Assembly (NCBI GenBank): GCA_944548615.1
Contig: OX155972.1
Location: 1,037,854 to 1,101,853 of the forward strand
Reading direction: 5' to 3'
Length of the DNA: 64,000 nt
Source: Micropterix aruncella
Taxonomy: Eukaryota > Arthropoda > Insecta > Lepidoptera > Micropterigidae
Shown here one piece after another: positions 43,288 to 52,959 of the stretch. The position numbers were made by a program, and so were the translations under genes. The notes under the pieces are model-generated. The model did not search any database. It saw only the letters and a list, made by a program, of their open reading frames with translations, and was not told the origin of the DNA. Position 1 is the first letter of the stretch. Each line of letters starts with the position of its first letter.

Positions 43288-43866
43288 AGATTTATTAGGT
43301 CGACCTGTATGTAACTATGTAATGGAATCTAAAGTAACTAATTTAACCATCCTCCAAGGATCGTAGCGTCATGAAAATTGCCAGCTGTATGTAGTTCTGA
43401 TGGCAATACAATAATATGGTAATGTCGAACTGATCTGATGATGGAGTCGAAAGATATGAACTGGAACTTCATGATGGAACATCGTATCATAGCTGTGTTT
43501 GGACTTGTTAGAAAAGTCTTGGAATGAACTTTGACCACGATTAGGTTTTAAGGTCTGATGATGAAGCCGGAAGTTTGGCACTGGCATTCCATGATGGAAT
43601 ATCGTATCATAGCCGTGTTTGCACTTGTGAGAAAGGTCACGTAATGGACTTTAAACAAGATCAGGTATCAAGGTTATAACAAACCTATTATATATTGACT
43701 TGTAAATATTGAGTGTAAATAGTGTAAATATTGACATAGGTGCCTGTATAAAATTTATATAGACCTGTACATGGAGAATGTATTTTTTTTGGTTTTTACG
43801 TGAATTTATAAAAGCGTGTTTTTAGTGTTTTTTTTAAACTATTAATTTATTATAGAGAACTCTTCT
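43288..43866 (-). mobile_element. Family C element, copy 2
   Basis: Matches copy 1 from TTATTAGGTCGACCTGTATG to AAAGCGTGTTTTTAGTG, but with about two 120-bp units instead of three. Frames 43338-43538 and 43369-43587 show the same FRLHHQTLKPNRGQSSFQDF repeat. Inserted in the RTE remnant. Confidence 0.7.
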
Positions 43867-44019
43867 CCTACTCTTTCAGTTTGAGTATTTGACATCATTT
43901 TATGGTGTATGTTTCTAATCAGTCGTATATATTTCTATTCAATTCCATGTGTTTCAAGCGCTTCCCACATTTTTGCGTGTTTAAGAGCCAAACGCTTTAC
44001 TATAATCTACAAATGACAA

Positions 44020-45225
44020 ATAATAAGAAATGCCATCCAAACAGAAACCCAAACCACAAAGCTAAATAGATATTCCTCCTCCCAAAGAAAGCAATTAGTG
44101 TGTTCTGTCTATTTCTCCTTTAACCCTCTTTGTGGGAGCTAAAAACGTGTTACTGACTGCAATTAGGAGGGTGTTGAGGTAATTACCCACGAGGGGGGTT
44201 GGTTGGCTCAGGACACGTCAAAGAAAGAAACACAAGCGAACCCGCGGCCACGGAAAGTGAAAAAACAACAGCGCATCCATCTCACGGTTAGCGGTTGGCC
44301 GGCTCTAAATGACCAGGCGGCTTTAACCCTTAAACCACTGATTATATAGCGTATTAGATTGTTCAACGTCGTACTGCAATATGGCAACAAGGATTTAAAT
44401 ACGAAACGCAACGTGTAGATGGTACTCATGGTCTAAAAAACTGAATAATCTTCTATTCGTATGTTAACCCTTCAGGCCTCGGCCCCTCAGTCGATTGACA
44501 AGTTGATGTCCCAAAAAATTTTAGTAAAAATTAGTAAAAAAAATTTATTATGACACTGTCTCACCAAAACATAAATTACTGCCAAACCACTGTATCCATA
44601 ATTAAAATAAAACATATTAACATAATAAAACATAATAAAATAAAACAAATGAAATTAAAATAAAATTAAAACGGGGGGGTAATGGTTAGGCCATTTTCAA
44701 TTATACCGTATAATATATATTTAGTTCCTACCTACCCTCCCAATCAGTGATAAATTACGCTTCGGCCGAAACAAACGTACTCCTGTTTGAGTGTTCTTGT
44801 TTATCGTGCTGTGCTTATATAATAATTTACGCGTCCGTGAGCTGCCCAGCTGAAGATTTGGAGACATTCGGAGTAAAATTGCAGCAAGGAATCGCACGAA
44901 AAATAGAAAGGTGCGTAAACTTTGATTCCTTCTCCTCTCCACAATGATGATTATATTTTTTTTAAATAACCAACCTTCCTTACAGTCCACTCTCTATATA
45001 TATATAAACTTAAAACCCAACATTTTGGTTGCCATCACGCTGAATCGTGTTGTGGCCGATATACCGGCAATTGGGGCTCTAGGGGTTAAACATGGCGAAT
45101 TTCGTGGTAAAACAGCATGCCGGCACACTGTAGATGGCGCTCTAAATACGCCTATACAATGTAAAATAATAATGTAGTAACAAACAAATGTCTAAATTAC
45201 AAATCCTATTATTTTAACTCATCCA
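44020..45225. other. No gene; small dispersed repeat at 44330-44425
   Basis: ACCACTGATTATATAGCGTA, GTATTAGATT and ACGAAACGCAACGTGTAGAT recur at about 48470-48560. The overlapping frames at 44721-45177 on both strands have no family resemblance. 44140-44300 is GC-richer and unrecognised. Confidence 0.4.
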
Positions 45226-45227
45226 CA

Positions 45228-46400
45228 GAAAGGATGCCCAAGCGCCTTGAAGCATCTTAGATGTGGATGTATCGGAGAATGCTCAAAATATCGTGGGCCC
45301 AGAAGGGTTGAAATACAACAGTCCTTCAAAGACTAAACAAAAAAGACACAGAGGTACTCAAAACTATAAAGAGACGCAAACTTCAGCCACATAAAAATAA
45401 TAATAATAATAAACTCTTTATTTGCACTTAATAAGTATACAAAAAAGGCGAGCTTATTGCCACATGGCAATGTGTTACAGCTAACCTAAACATAGTGGTA
45501 CATGCGCGCATTGTGAAAATAAAGATTATTACATAACATACAGACAAGTGGAAGAATTTAAGAGAGAGGAACAGGAGAGAAAGGGAAGAACTGGTTACTT
45601 CTTATAAAGGTAGTAATCCTTAAGGTGAGTCTTAAACGATGGTAAAGAAGGCGAGTTTCGTATATTTGCTGGAAGATCGTTCCAGAGTCTTGCACCATGG
45701 ACACAGAAAGAATAGGAATAGAAATCACTATTATGACTCGGAATTTTTAATAAACTGTCAGAGGCTGACCGAAGTACGAGACCGTGGGAACTTAGTGGTT
45801 CAAAAAGCTCCTGGAGATAGGATGGTGTTAATTGGGTGAGTACACGATATAGGAGAGCCAGTATATGAACATTTCTTCTTTGGCGTATTGGCAACCACTT
45901 TAACTGTGCCCTATAGTCGGACACGTGATCATACTTACGTAGACCGAAGATGAATCGTATGCATACATTTTGCAAACGTTCAAGTTTGTTGAGCAGTTCC
46001 TCTGATAAATCGAGATAAGCCACATCTGCATAGTCAAGGAGAGGCAAGAGGAGAGACTGTGCAAGAGATTTTTTTGTGTCCATAGGAAGAAATCTTCTGA
46101 GTGTTTGCAGAGGGTGAAATATCAGTAAAAATATCATTATAAATACAGATTTCAATAAGTTAATAGTAAAAACCATAATGCGCAACCCCAAACACGAACT
46201 CCTGCAAATAATAAACCCCGGGGAAAATTCAAGGCAAGAGGTGACCTGGATGGCCAATGATATCATGGCTGTAAAATATACGCCAGTGGTTCCAGCTGAG
46301 CAATGGCGTATCGTCCCGTGAGGCAGGCTTTAAGACGGAAGTCATCAGGAAGATTGCCAACCTTCGTTAGGAGACGGCACTACAAGAATAAGAGAATTTA
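45228..46400 (+). pseudogene. RTE-type LINE C-terminal region, interrupted by a CR1-like LINE
   Basis: 45235-45400 reads PKRLEAS, a stop, MWMYRRMLKISWAQKG and then LNKKDTEVLKTIKRRKLQPH. After the interruption, 46174-46270 reads IMRNPKHELLQIINPGENSR and VTWMANDIMAV, then AGFKTEVIRKIANLR to about 46375. This is the same C-terminal segment of RTE ORF2 as at 21016-21450. The insertion point lies between KLQPH and IMRNP, where related elements have a continuous GHIMR block. Confidence 0.7.
45405..46125 (-). pseudogene. CR1-like LINE, RT C-terminal part
   Basis: The minus frame 45595-46266 encodes LINE residues only from about position 48: HPLQTLRRFLPMDTKKSLAQ, LLLPLLDYADVAYLDLSEEL, LERLQNVCIRFIFGLRKYDH, LPIRQRRNVHILALLYRVL and SFCVHGARLWNDLPANIRN. 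This is the typical end of a CR1/jockey-type ORF2 in good condition. The first ~45 residues of the frame are antisense of the host RTE. 3' UTR with TTGCCACATGGCAATGTGTT extends to about 45405. A stub of the same 3' end lies at 53605-53790. Confidence 0.8.
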
Positions 46401-46515
46401 TACAAAAATATGTAAAGATTTCAAGTTTTTCCTACAATTTCTTAATTTTGTAGTCTGCCGCCAGCGTTAAAAATATCATTATAAATACAGATTTCAATAA
46501 GTTAATAGTAAAAAC
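46126..46515. repeat. 48-bp perfect direct repeat flanking an RTE segment
   Basis: 46126-46173 and 46468-46515 are identical over 48 bp (TAAAAATATCATTATAAATA and on). They enclose the last RTE codons. Far longer than any TSD seen here. Confidence 0.9.
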
Positions 46516-46554
46516 ACATGTTAAAAAAAAAGCTTTGCTCTGTACAGAGCCAAC

Positions 46555-46605
46555 TCTGAGTGCAGCAGCCATGTCATAGTGGAACTAAGAACGGGCTACC
46601 ATGAT
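46555..46605. repeat. Family E partial unit
   Basis: GAGTGCAGCAGCCATGTCAT then AAGAACGGGCTACCATGATT, matching part of the 119-bp unit at 11277-11640. Confidence 0.5.
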
Positions 46606-46606
46606 T

Positions 46607-46810
46607 ATTTATTTTTTTATTTATTTATTTATTTCAAACATAATGATAAAACACATAAAATGGTCATACCAAGCAATGGTGCGAAGAAACAACGGCCCAC
46701 ATTCACATGACCATTCTCAGCGCATACCCAACTAGGCCGAATATAGCCTGTATCTGGGCATACTTACGACTTATTTTCTGACTTGGGTGGAGAAGCCTAA
46801 CTGATGTAGG
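46607..46810 (-). mobile_element. LINE 3' end, family L copy 1
   Basis: Repeated TTTA, then TTTCAAACATAATGA, ATGGTCATACCAAGCAATGG, ACAACGGCCCACATTCACAT and CGCATACCCAACTAGGCCGA. The same order is at 49370-49600. On minus it ends with an (AAAT)n tail. Confidence 0.65.
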
Positions 46811-46898
46811 TACTAATATAGATACATATACACACACATACATACATATACATACATACACAAATATATAAATATAACGATCTAGATATATTATAGTA

Positions 46899-47123
46899 CT
46901 TGCTGCGCCCCGCGGTTTCACCCGCGTGGTGATGGAAAATTATGATAATGATGATAGTAAACTATATATATCTTTATAAATTATAGCCTATGTGTTATTC
47001 TGATGTGTAAGCTATATTATTGTAAAGTTTCATAAAAATCCATTCAGTAGTTTTTGCGTGAAAGAGTAACAAACATCCATACATACATTTTTACAAACTT
47101 TCGCGTTTATAATAGTAGTAGGA
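46899..47123 (-). mobile_element. Mini-Helitron, 225 bp
   Basis: Read on minus it starts TCCTACTACTATTATAAACG and ends GGGCGCAGCAAG followed by T. A GCGG...CCGC stem (CCACGCGGGTGAAACCGCGG) lies just before the 3' end. The copy at 61926-62149 has the same length (224 bp) and blocks. No coding capacity. Confidence 0.75.
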
Positions 47124-47345
47124 TTATTCTTTTGTATTGTATTACAATATATTACATTTTATTTAATATTTTATATCATATTATATAGTATAATAGTAAA
47201 GTTATGCAGAAATATTTTTTTAAAGATATGACTTGCAGAAGTTCGTTCTCTGTCCTTGGACGACCTATGTCGTCAAGAAGACATTTTTTAATATTTTTTT
47301 TTTAATAAAATGGTATTATCTATTCCAATACACAATTAAAAGCTA
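47123..47345. other. No feature recognised
   Basis: AT-rich; no gene. Confidence 0.4.
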
Positions 47346-47349
47346 CACG

Positions 47350-47650
47350 GAATTTCGTGTTTGTGCTGTTGACCGCTGAGGAGTCCCCGCGTTAGAATCC
47401 AACCCTATTGCAGTGACACTTAGAACGGGCTATCATAATTGAAGGCTTATACAAAATTTCGTTTTTGTACTGTTTGAGTCCTCTCGTTGGAAGCCAACCG
47501 TGGGTGCAGCAATCCTGTCGCAGTGACAGCATGGTCTATCATAATTGAATGCGTATACAAAATTGTGTGTCTGTGATGTTGACCGTGGAAGAGTAGCCTC
47601 GTTGGGAGCCGAGCCTGGGTGTAGAATTAGGTCAAGCTCACCATTAAGAA
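47350..47650. repeat. Family E minisatellite, about 2.5 units
   Basis: AGAACGGGCTATCATAATTG near 47411 and GGTCTATCATAATTGAATGC near 47530 give a spacing of roughly 115-119 bp, with the TTGGGAGCC(A/G)A(A/G)CC block in each unit. Same family as 11277-11640. Confidence 0.7.
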
Positions 47651-47839
47651 ACATTGTCATCGGAACTGAACCAACATGTAAAATTTTATAACATTATTTA
47701 ATACTAGTGTCATAAATACATATAATTTTATTTATATTATATAACCGAATTTTATAGTACATTTACTGCCGATTATATAATGGAATTGCATTTTATTTAT
47801 TATATTATCTTTTAATATTTTTTTATTATCATTTTATTT

Positions 47840-48084
47840 GTTATTTTTTTATTTTGAAGACCACATTTTAGGGCAATTTAGTGTTATTAGCTTTTTACTA
47901 AAACTTGTATATTTGTAAGCTATCAAGCAATCAAGCATACTTGATTGTAATATTAGAGTCCTGTCCACCCTAGAACGGGCTAGTCCCAGTTGGGTGACAC
48001 AAGCAAATAAGCATAATGTTAAGGTTTTGCCATTCGGTTCCTGTTATTTTTGTAAGCTAATCAATATTGTATAGCAATTCATTC

Positions 48085-48115
<31 letters not shown>
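47840..48115 (+). mobile_element. LINE 3' end, family P copy 2
   Basis: GACCACATTTTAGGGCAATT, GAGTCCTGTCCACCCTAGAA, CCCAGTTGGGTGACAC, TAAGGTTTTGCC and a final (AAAT)n run at about 48087-48113. Reverse complement of 29026-29300. Confidence 0.65.
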
Positions 48116-48570
48116 GCTTTAAGATCCATGACACCAAAATGCACTTGAAAAAAAAACAGGCCTGGAGTCCGATTATTGTTGGATTTTGACCCTAAATTAG
48201 GGTGGAGGGGGGGGGGGGGAGGATTCGAATGGCTGCATTCACTGAGCGTGGTCATTATTGTCTAACAGCTTGTGTCAATCGACGAAAAGGGTTGAATTCA
48301 TCTCTTTCCCCTCTATTAAGCGAGAAATCCTTCAATTCAATTCTATTTGGAGTGGGAACCGATTGAGGGCACTCGCACATATGTCCACTTGACGTTAACA
48401 CAAATATAGAAGTAATTACTTTATTATACGTTCCTTTATTGATTTAATCTGCGACAACAAATCTATAACCTTTGATTATATAGGGTATTAGATTACATAA
48501 TGCCATAGTACGTTTTGGCAGGTAGGATTTTACAACGAAACGCAACGTGTAGATGTTACTCATATTTCCA
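48115..48570. other. No gene; G-run and small repeat
   Basis: A G-run at 48203-48220. 48465-48560 matches 44330-44425. Otherwise unrecognised. Confidence 0.4.
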
Positions 48571-48574
48571 AATA

Positions 48575-49345
48575 TTGATTTATTTATTTATTTTATTTTA
48601 TAGCAAACATACAAATCGTAAATATATGATACTAGTATTTTAAAAACATATTCAAACGAAACAATTTTACTATCCTATGAATAGTTCGAAAACATTGAAA
48701 TAACATGAACAAGTTGATAGTAGAAAAAAATTATAATAAAGCTAATAATAATATAAGGGTTAGAAAGTAATAATTAAATAAGTTGTTAATAAGGTAATTT
48801 GGATAGAGCAAAATAGAAGTATGAGTAATTGGATAATAATATTTATTATACATAATATGATATAATATAATAGTATGTTATAATATAATAATCATATAAT
48901 ACAGTACATTAGGATGGCAGTTAGTGAAATCTTATGAAGTAGGAGATAGGCTAGGTATTATCGAATCTTTTATTATATTAATAGAATCATAAAATACATC
49001 TAATATTTTACACGATTTATCAAAAACGCGACACATTCTGGCAAGAGGTCTATTCGATCCGATGTTGTTATTGCAAGCGACAACCGAAAATGTTTGAGAG
49101 TCCTCGTTAGTAGCGGTGGCACACGAAATTGAACTCTTTCTAGACTAGCTGGGCTGTCTAGTCGATTGTGCAAAAGCTTATTGAGACACGTTATATCAGT
49201 TATAGTCCTACGTGTTTTAAGTCTATTAGGTTGACGTGAGAAAGCTGCTCTACATAGCCTTTCAGAGTTTTTCTGAGGCCACATTTGTTCGACAGCATAC
49301 GAGTGAATTTCTTTTGGACTCGTTCAATCCTATCGCTGTGAACAC
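48575..49345 (-). pseudogene. LINE fragment, RT C-terminal region
   Basis: Frame 49000-49284 reads SERLCRAAFSRQPNRLKTRR, TITDITCLNKLLHNRLDSPA then ERVQFRVPPLLTRT and ends near YKxLPxxV-like DLLPECVAF. It is the same LINE type as 33404-33660. The long AT-rich 3' UTR ends at about 48575 in repeated TTTA. Confidence 0.65.
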
Positions 49346-49369
49346 TGTTGACTTGATTTATTTTTGTTT

Positions 49370-49612
49370 TATTTATTTATTTCAAACATAATGAGGAAAT
49401 ACATAAAAATGGTCATACCAAGTAATAGTGCGAAGTAAACAACGGCCCACATATACATGACTACGCCCAGCGCATACCCAACTAGGCCGAATATCGCCTG
49501 TATCTGGGCATGTTTGTGACATGTATGGAGTAATGATGACGCTACGCAATCTATTGTCAAGCAGTCCAACCATTTGTTTCGAGTTCTGTATTGCATCCAC
49601 TGTCTACTGACG
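49370..49612 (-). mobile_element. LINE 3' end, family L copy 2
   Basis: Same blocks as 46607-46810, extended at the 5' side. The two overlapping minus frames in it are in different frames from any conserved block and are not treated as coding. Confidence 0.65.
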
Positions 49613-49850
49613 AATTCTCAGCTTTTCCAAAATACTTTGGAGTACTAATTACAATTACACCTTTCCTAGTACGCCAGCGCCAGGTGTCCTGGAGTCTGGC
49701 CTGTTGACTCTACCCCGGCATTCTATTGTCAAAATACTGTCTGATCTGAAAGTATCAGCTTTTACAAAACTCTTGCATTTTTTATAGCTGGATCTCCAAC
49801 TATTATATTCACAATCATAAAAGTGCTTATTATATACAGAATTTTCAAAA
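49612..49850. other. No feature recognised
   Basis: Target region of the Penelope-derived insertion that follows; no gene. Confidence 0.4.
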
Positions 49851-49861
49851 CAGGGGAAGAC

Positions 49862-50120
49862 ATAATATCGAAGACTATCGCGGTTGTTTGACATTATAAA
49901 TAGGATAGAAAACGAAATTACCGCGTGAAATTCCCGCGCTTCGAGCCCGGTCCCCCACCACGGTTATAACCTACGCAGTGGCGGCAGCGGTATGCGGCCT
50001 ACCCGCAAAACAACGGATTGACAGCTCTTCAGTCTACCCTGGACAACGGCGGCTGCAACGTCACCGAAACGTCGGGTTCTACAAATTTCACGCGGTAAAT
50101 TCGTTTTCTATCCTATTTAT
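49862..50120. mobile_element. Penelope-like inverted insertion with 12-bp TSD
   Basis: Left arm on minus with the tail (GACTATCGCGGTTGTTTGAC) and a short piece of terminal repeat. Right arm on plus with the coding end (CACCACGGTTATAACCTACG), terminal repeat and TTCTATCCTATTTAT. ACAGGGGAAGAC flanks both sides (49850-49861 and 50121-50132). The tail is on the left only. Confidence 0.85.
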
Positions 50121-50149
50121 ACAGGGGAAGACGTCAATCGATGGTAAGT

Positions 50150-51198
50150 AAATTATTTCATAGGGGGTAATGCATTTGGCATTGCTAAAGATTGTTCTGT
50201 TTGTTTGTTTTCTACTCTTTATTGTGAAATTTCACAATAAGCGGGTTTATTGTCATATGAAAATCTCTTACAACCAACCTTACTATGATATATTTATATG
50301 TTTGTGTGCATGTAACATGTGTGTAAGTGTGTGTCTTGTTATTGCATTTCATCGACAGAGTTGAAAATGCAATTCAGTTAATTTGATCCTAACGGAAAAT
50401 TGTGACCCAGCCGAGAATCGAATTCGGGACCTTACAATTACAAATTAATTACAAATTATTTATTGATTTCAAATTGTGAGTAGATTCAATATACAAAAGT
50501 CTTAACCTAACTAGGCTGCCACCTGTTCCAAGGTAGACAATTTATTTTAATTATCCTAAGAAATCCATAATATTATATTTATATAAATAAACAAAATCAT
50601 ACATAATGTAACAGAAATTACCTAATAAAAAATTCGTAAGAAAATGTCATGAAAATTGTCAATAACCTATATTTTATTTTAAAACATGATAAAAAATTAT
50701 ATATATATATATATCTATATATGTATTATATTTATATATGTATTATATTTATATAAGTATTAATGTGTATTAATAATATACAAAATAAATTCACAAATAT
50801 AGAAATAAAATTATATTTAGAAATCATCAATTTATATTACTACATATACTATTATGTTTTTATTATAAAGATTCAATTATCTAATAAGGTGTTCAATATC
50901 TGCATTTGTACAATTTAAGAGGTAGGCACTCAAACTATCTTTAAATTTATATGAAATTGTAATGTCTTTAATGTTTGGCGGTAGGCAATTATAAAATTTG
51001 GGGGCAAGATAAGAGAAACTGGATTGGCCAAAAGCGAATCTCCTGAGTGGTATTGCAAAATTTGTTGGTTTCGATCTTCTTGTCACACGAGATTGCTGGC
51101 TTTTTTTCTGTTCTCCTAACTCACTCTGGAATTTAGTGAGAGTTGCTGCAATTTAAGATCAGACGACCTAACCACTACAACACTGGGCCGTGAATGTT
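50150..51198 (-). mobile_element. tRNA-derived SINE, split by a LINE fragment
   Basis: On minus, 51198-51110 reads CACGGCCCAGTGTTGTAGTG then GTTAGGTCGTCTGATCTTAA, a tRNA-like head with box A resemblance. 50440-50374 reads GGTCCCGAATTCGATTCTCG, a box B-like block, then GGCTGGGTCACAATTTTCCG. The body to about 50185 matches 27680-27965. Pol III would start in the head. The LINE fragment 50445-51105 lies between head and box B part. Confidence 0.55.
50445..51105 (-). pseudogene. LINE 3' fragment inside the SINE
   Basis: Frame 50877-51086 reads TRRSKPTNFAIPLRRFAFGQ then SSFSYLAPKFYNCLPPNIKD, the last codons of a jockey/CR1-type ORF2. The 3' UTR contains TATA-rich runs (50700-50760) and ends near 50445 in repeated TTACAAA. 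CTAACTAGGCTGCCACCTGT near 50513 parallels other LINE ends here. Confidence 0.7.
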
Positions 51199-51332
51199 TA
51201 TTTATAAGATATATGTATATTTACATTTTGTTGTCACGAAATGAAAATCATGAAAATATCGATACCGTTACAGCATACAGATGAAAAGGATTTGGTTCCA
51301 AAATAAAAAAAAACATAATAAAGGTCAATACA

Positions 51333-51790
51333 AAATCAAAATCAAAATCAAAATGTTCTTTATTCATATAGACACAATTAAATATTATTTTTAATTGATG
51401 TTCTTATGATGCGTCCAAGCCTTACTCCCAAGCCGTTTTGCCATTTACATAATCAGATATTGTATAGTATGCTTTTTTATACAATTTTGCTTTGATGGTA
51501 GATTTAAACTTATTTATAGATAGTTCTCTAATATGAGGAAGTTTGTTATAGAAGCGTATACATTGTCCCAAAAAAGAATTGCTTATTTTGTGGAGACGAG
51601 TAGCACGTACAACAAGGTTATGCTTATGTCTAGTATTAACATTATGAGTGTCGCTTTTTTTTTAACTTGTCAATATTCTTGTGGACATACAACAGATTTT
51701 CGTATATATATTGTGATGCAACAGTAAGAATATTTATCTCTTTGAAGTTTTCTCTAAGTGAAACTCGAGGACCAAGTTTATATATAGCTC
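51333..51790 (-). pseudogene. LINE fragment, RT C-terminal end, (AAAATC)n-tailed
   Basis: No start codon, but the minus strand reads RVSLRENFKEINILTVASQY, ENLLYVHKNIDKLKKK and, after a single frameshift in an A-run, THNVNTRHKHNLVVRATRLH, SFLGQCIRFYNKLPHIREL and KKAYYTISDYVNGKTAWE, then stop. It is the same family as 2754-3125. The 3' end near 51336 is repeated AAAATC. It lies 110 bp from the Rx exon. Confidence 0.8.
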
Positions 51791-51900
51791 ACACAAGTTT
51801 ATATATATCCAAGTTTATATAAAGTTTATATATACACCAAAGTTATCGATACATATTGCAGAAACCTCCTATTTAGCCTACTAAAAACAGCATCACATAC

Positions 51901-52184
51901 CTGAACCCTGACTTCCGGCAGGTTAACCTTCATGGCAAGCTCCTCCCTTGAGTATACGTCAGGGTAGTGGCTCTTCTCGAAGGCCCGCTCCAGTTCGTGC
52001 AGTTGGTAGGTGGTGAAGGTGGTTCTGTTTCGTCGGTGTTTCTTCTTGGCGGAACTGCTTCCGTCGCCGCTCGCGCCAGCTCCGGGAGAAGGACAAGAGT
52101 CGTCATCTGGGGCTGGTGGAGGGGTGCCTTCGGTAGACCGGTTCAGCTGGAGTTCAGCGTCATTAGAGTTGCAAGAACCCTCAC
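51901..52184 (-). CDS. Rx: Retinal homeobox (Rx) exon: acidic linker and homeodomain residues 1-46
   Basis: On minus, an acceptor (CTATCCTTCCAG, AG at 52186-52185) opens 284 nt that end CAG|GTATGT. The codons give an [14 protein letters not shown] start, a Pro/Asp/Ser-rich linker ([19 protein letters not shown]), [40 protein letters not shown] and VNLPEVRVQ. Homeodomain positions F8, L16, F20 and Y25 are present. The exon stops after residue 46, the usual 46/47 intron of paired-type homeobox genes, so helix 3 (VWFQNRR) is in the next exon. Rx is a DNA-binding transcription factor in anterior brain and eye development; in insects it acts mainly in brain. The homeodomain is effectively that of Rx/Rax; other paired-like genes differ in [20 protein letters not shown]. 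Upstream exon (octapeptide) and downstream exons (helix 3, OAR) were not found in the window. Confidence 0.93.
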
Positions 52185-52254
52185 CTGGAAGGATAGCCAG
52201 TGTTCAGTCGTCGAAATGTCGCAGAATTTACTTGAGTACAATTCGGAAGCTAAT

Positions 52255-52496
52255 GGGAGCTGATGGGCCCTGTTGCAGTTAGGCCCTTAAGACGCATGCG
52301 TTAAGGGTCGATCAAACTCACGAAGCAATACCCATCCGGCGGCCTCCCGGGTAGGACTCTGGCTTGCAGGCCAGTTTCCACTAGGAGTCAACCTTTGGGC
52401 GCTCCTGGATGGTTTGCGCACCACGCAGCGTCAGCCAATCAATTGTACATTCAGACCGACAGCTGGGGGATTTTGGAAACAGTACTATCTCCTATA
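52255..52496 (+). mobile_element. Retroposon A, 5' part, copy A10
   Basis: Begins exactly at the family 5' end (GGGAGCTGATGGGCCC) and continues to CAGTACTATCTCCTATAG, where a LINE stub interrupts it. Only 70 bp upstream of the Rx exon's acceptor. Moderately diverged. Confidence 0.75.
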
Positions 52497-52567
52497 GATT
52501 CAGATTCAAATTCATTTAATTGGTATACTGGTATACAAGTGTATATTCTTAATTATACATTTTTCTG
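52497..52567 (-). mobile_element. 71-bp LINE 3' stub (same as LINE at 5265)
   Basis: ATTCAGATTCAAATTCATTT then GGTATACTGGTATACAAGTG matches 5270-5320. An extremely 5'-truncated insertion, or a recombination joint, between two A-family pieces. Confidence 0.6.
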
Positions 52568-52853
52568 GGAGTTAATGGGCCCCTGCTGAGTTGACCACGA
52601 AGACCCATTCTGTTCAGGGTTGGTCACACTCACGGGTCCAACACCCATCTGACGGCATCCACGCATGAAGTGCGAGCCTGGGTAGGACTCTGGCCCTTAG
52701 GGTCAGTTTCCCCTAGGAATCAAACTTCTGGCGCTCCTGGACGGTCTGCGTGCGGAATAAGCCAATCGATTGCGCACTCTGACTAACAGTCGGGGGAGTC
52801 CGGAAGCGGTACTGTTTTCTATAGAGCGGGAGTGGTTGCGGACCTTACGGCGA
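52568..52853 (+). mobile_element. Retroposon A, 5' part, copy A11
   Basis: From GGGAGTTAATGGGCCCCTGC to GGTTGCGGACCTTACGGCG, then unrelated sequence. Closer to the A2/A5 type than A10. The 3' half is missing, which is not expected from target-primed insertion and implies a later deletion or rearrangement. Confidence 0.78.
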
Positions 52854-52959
52854 TTTTTCCTGAAAGTAGGAGAAGTCGCCAGTAGGTACTCCTCGTCGTC
52901 GCTGGAAGCGACTGCGGTCAGTGATTTGTAGTGATGGAGTACACTACACATTTTTCAAT

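Larger units (their letters stand above)
41700..44020 (-). pseudogene. RTE-type LINE ORF2, broken by two insertions
   Basis: Minus-strand pieces appear in the right order. 44015-43866 reads VKRLALKHAKMWEALETHGI then KYIRLIRNIHHK, the RT region before the palm. 43260-43020 reads IELGLSMNATKTKVITNHDN, VPITVNNTEIEYVNEYTDL and IYLGQIIS, RT blocks after the YADD region. 42180-41940 reads MTSGYQTWSLTKQNIHKLKT then HSMERSMINVKLKDKI. 41900-41720 has remnants of the C-terminal end. Family C copy 2 sits between the first two pieces, and the TIR element 42220-43015 between the next two. Stops and shifts are frequent. RTE ORF2 normally has APE endonuclease and RT; the endonuclease is not present. Confidence 0.7.

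Noticed and set aside
45595..46266. Whole 223-codon minus frame as one protein
   Set aside because: The first ~45 codons are antisense of the RTE fragment; only the rest is LINE-coded.
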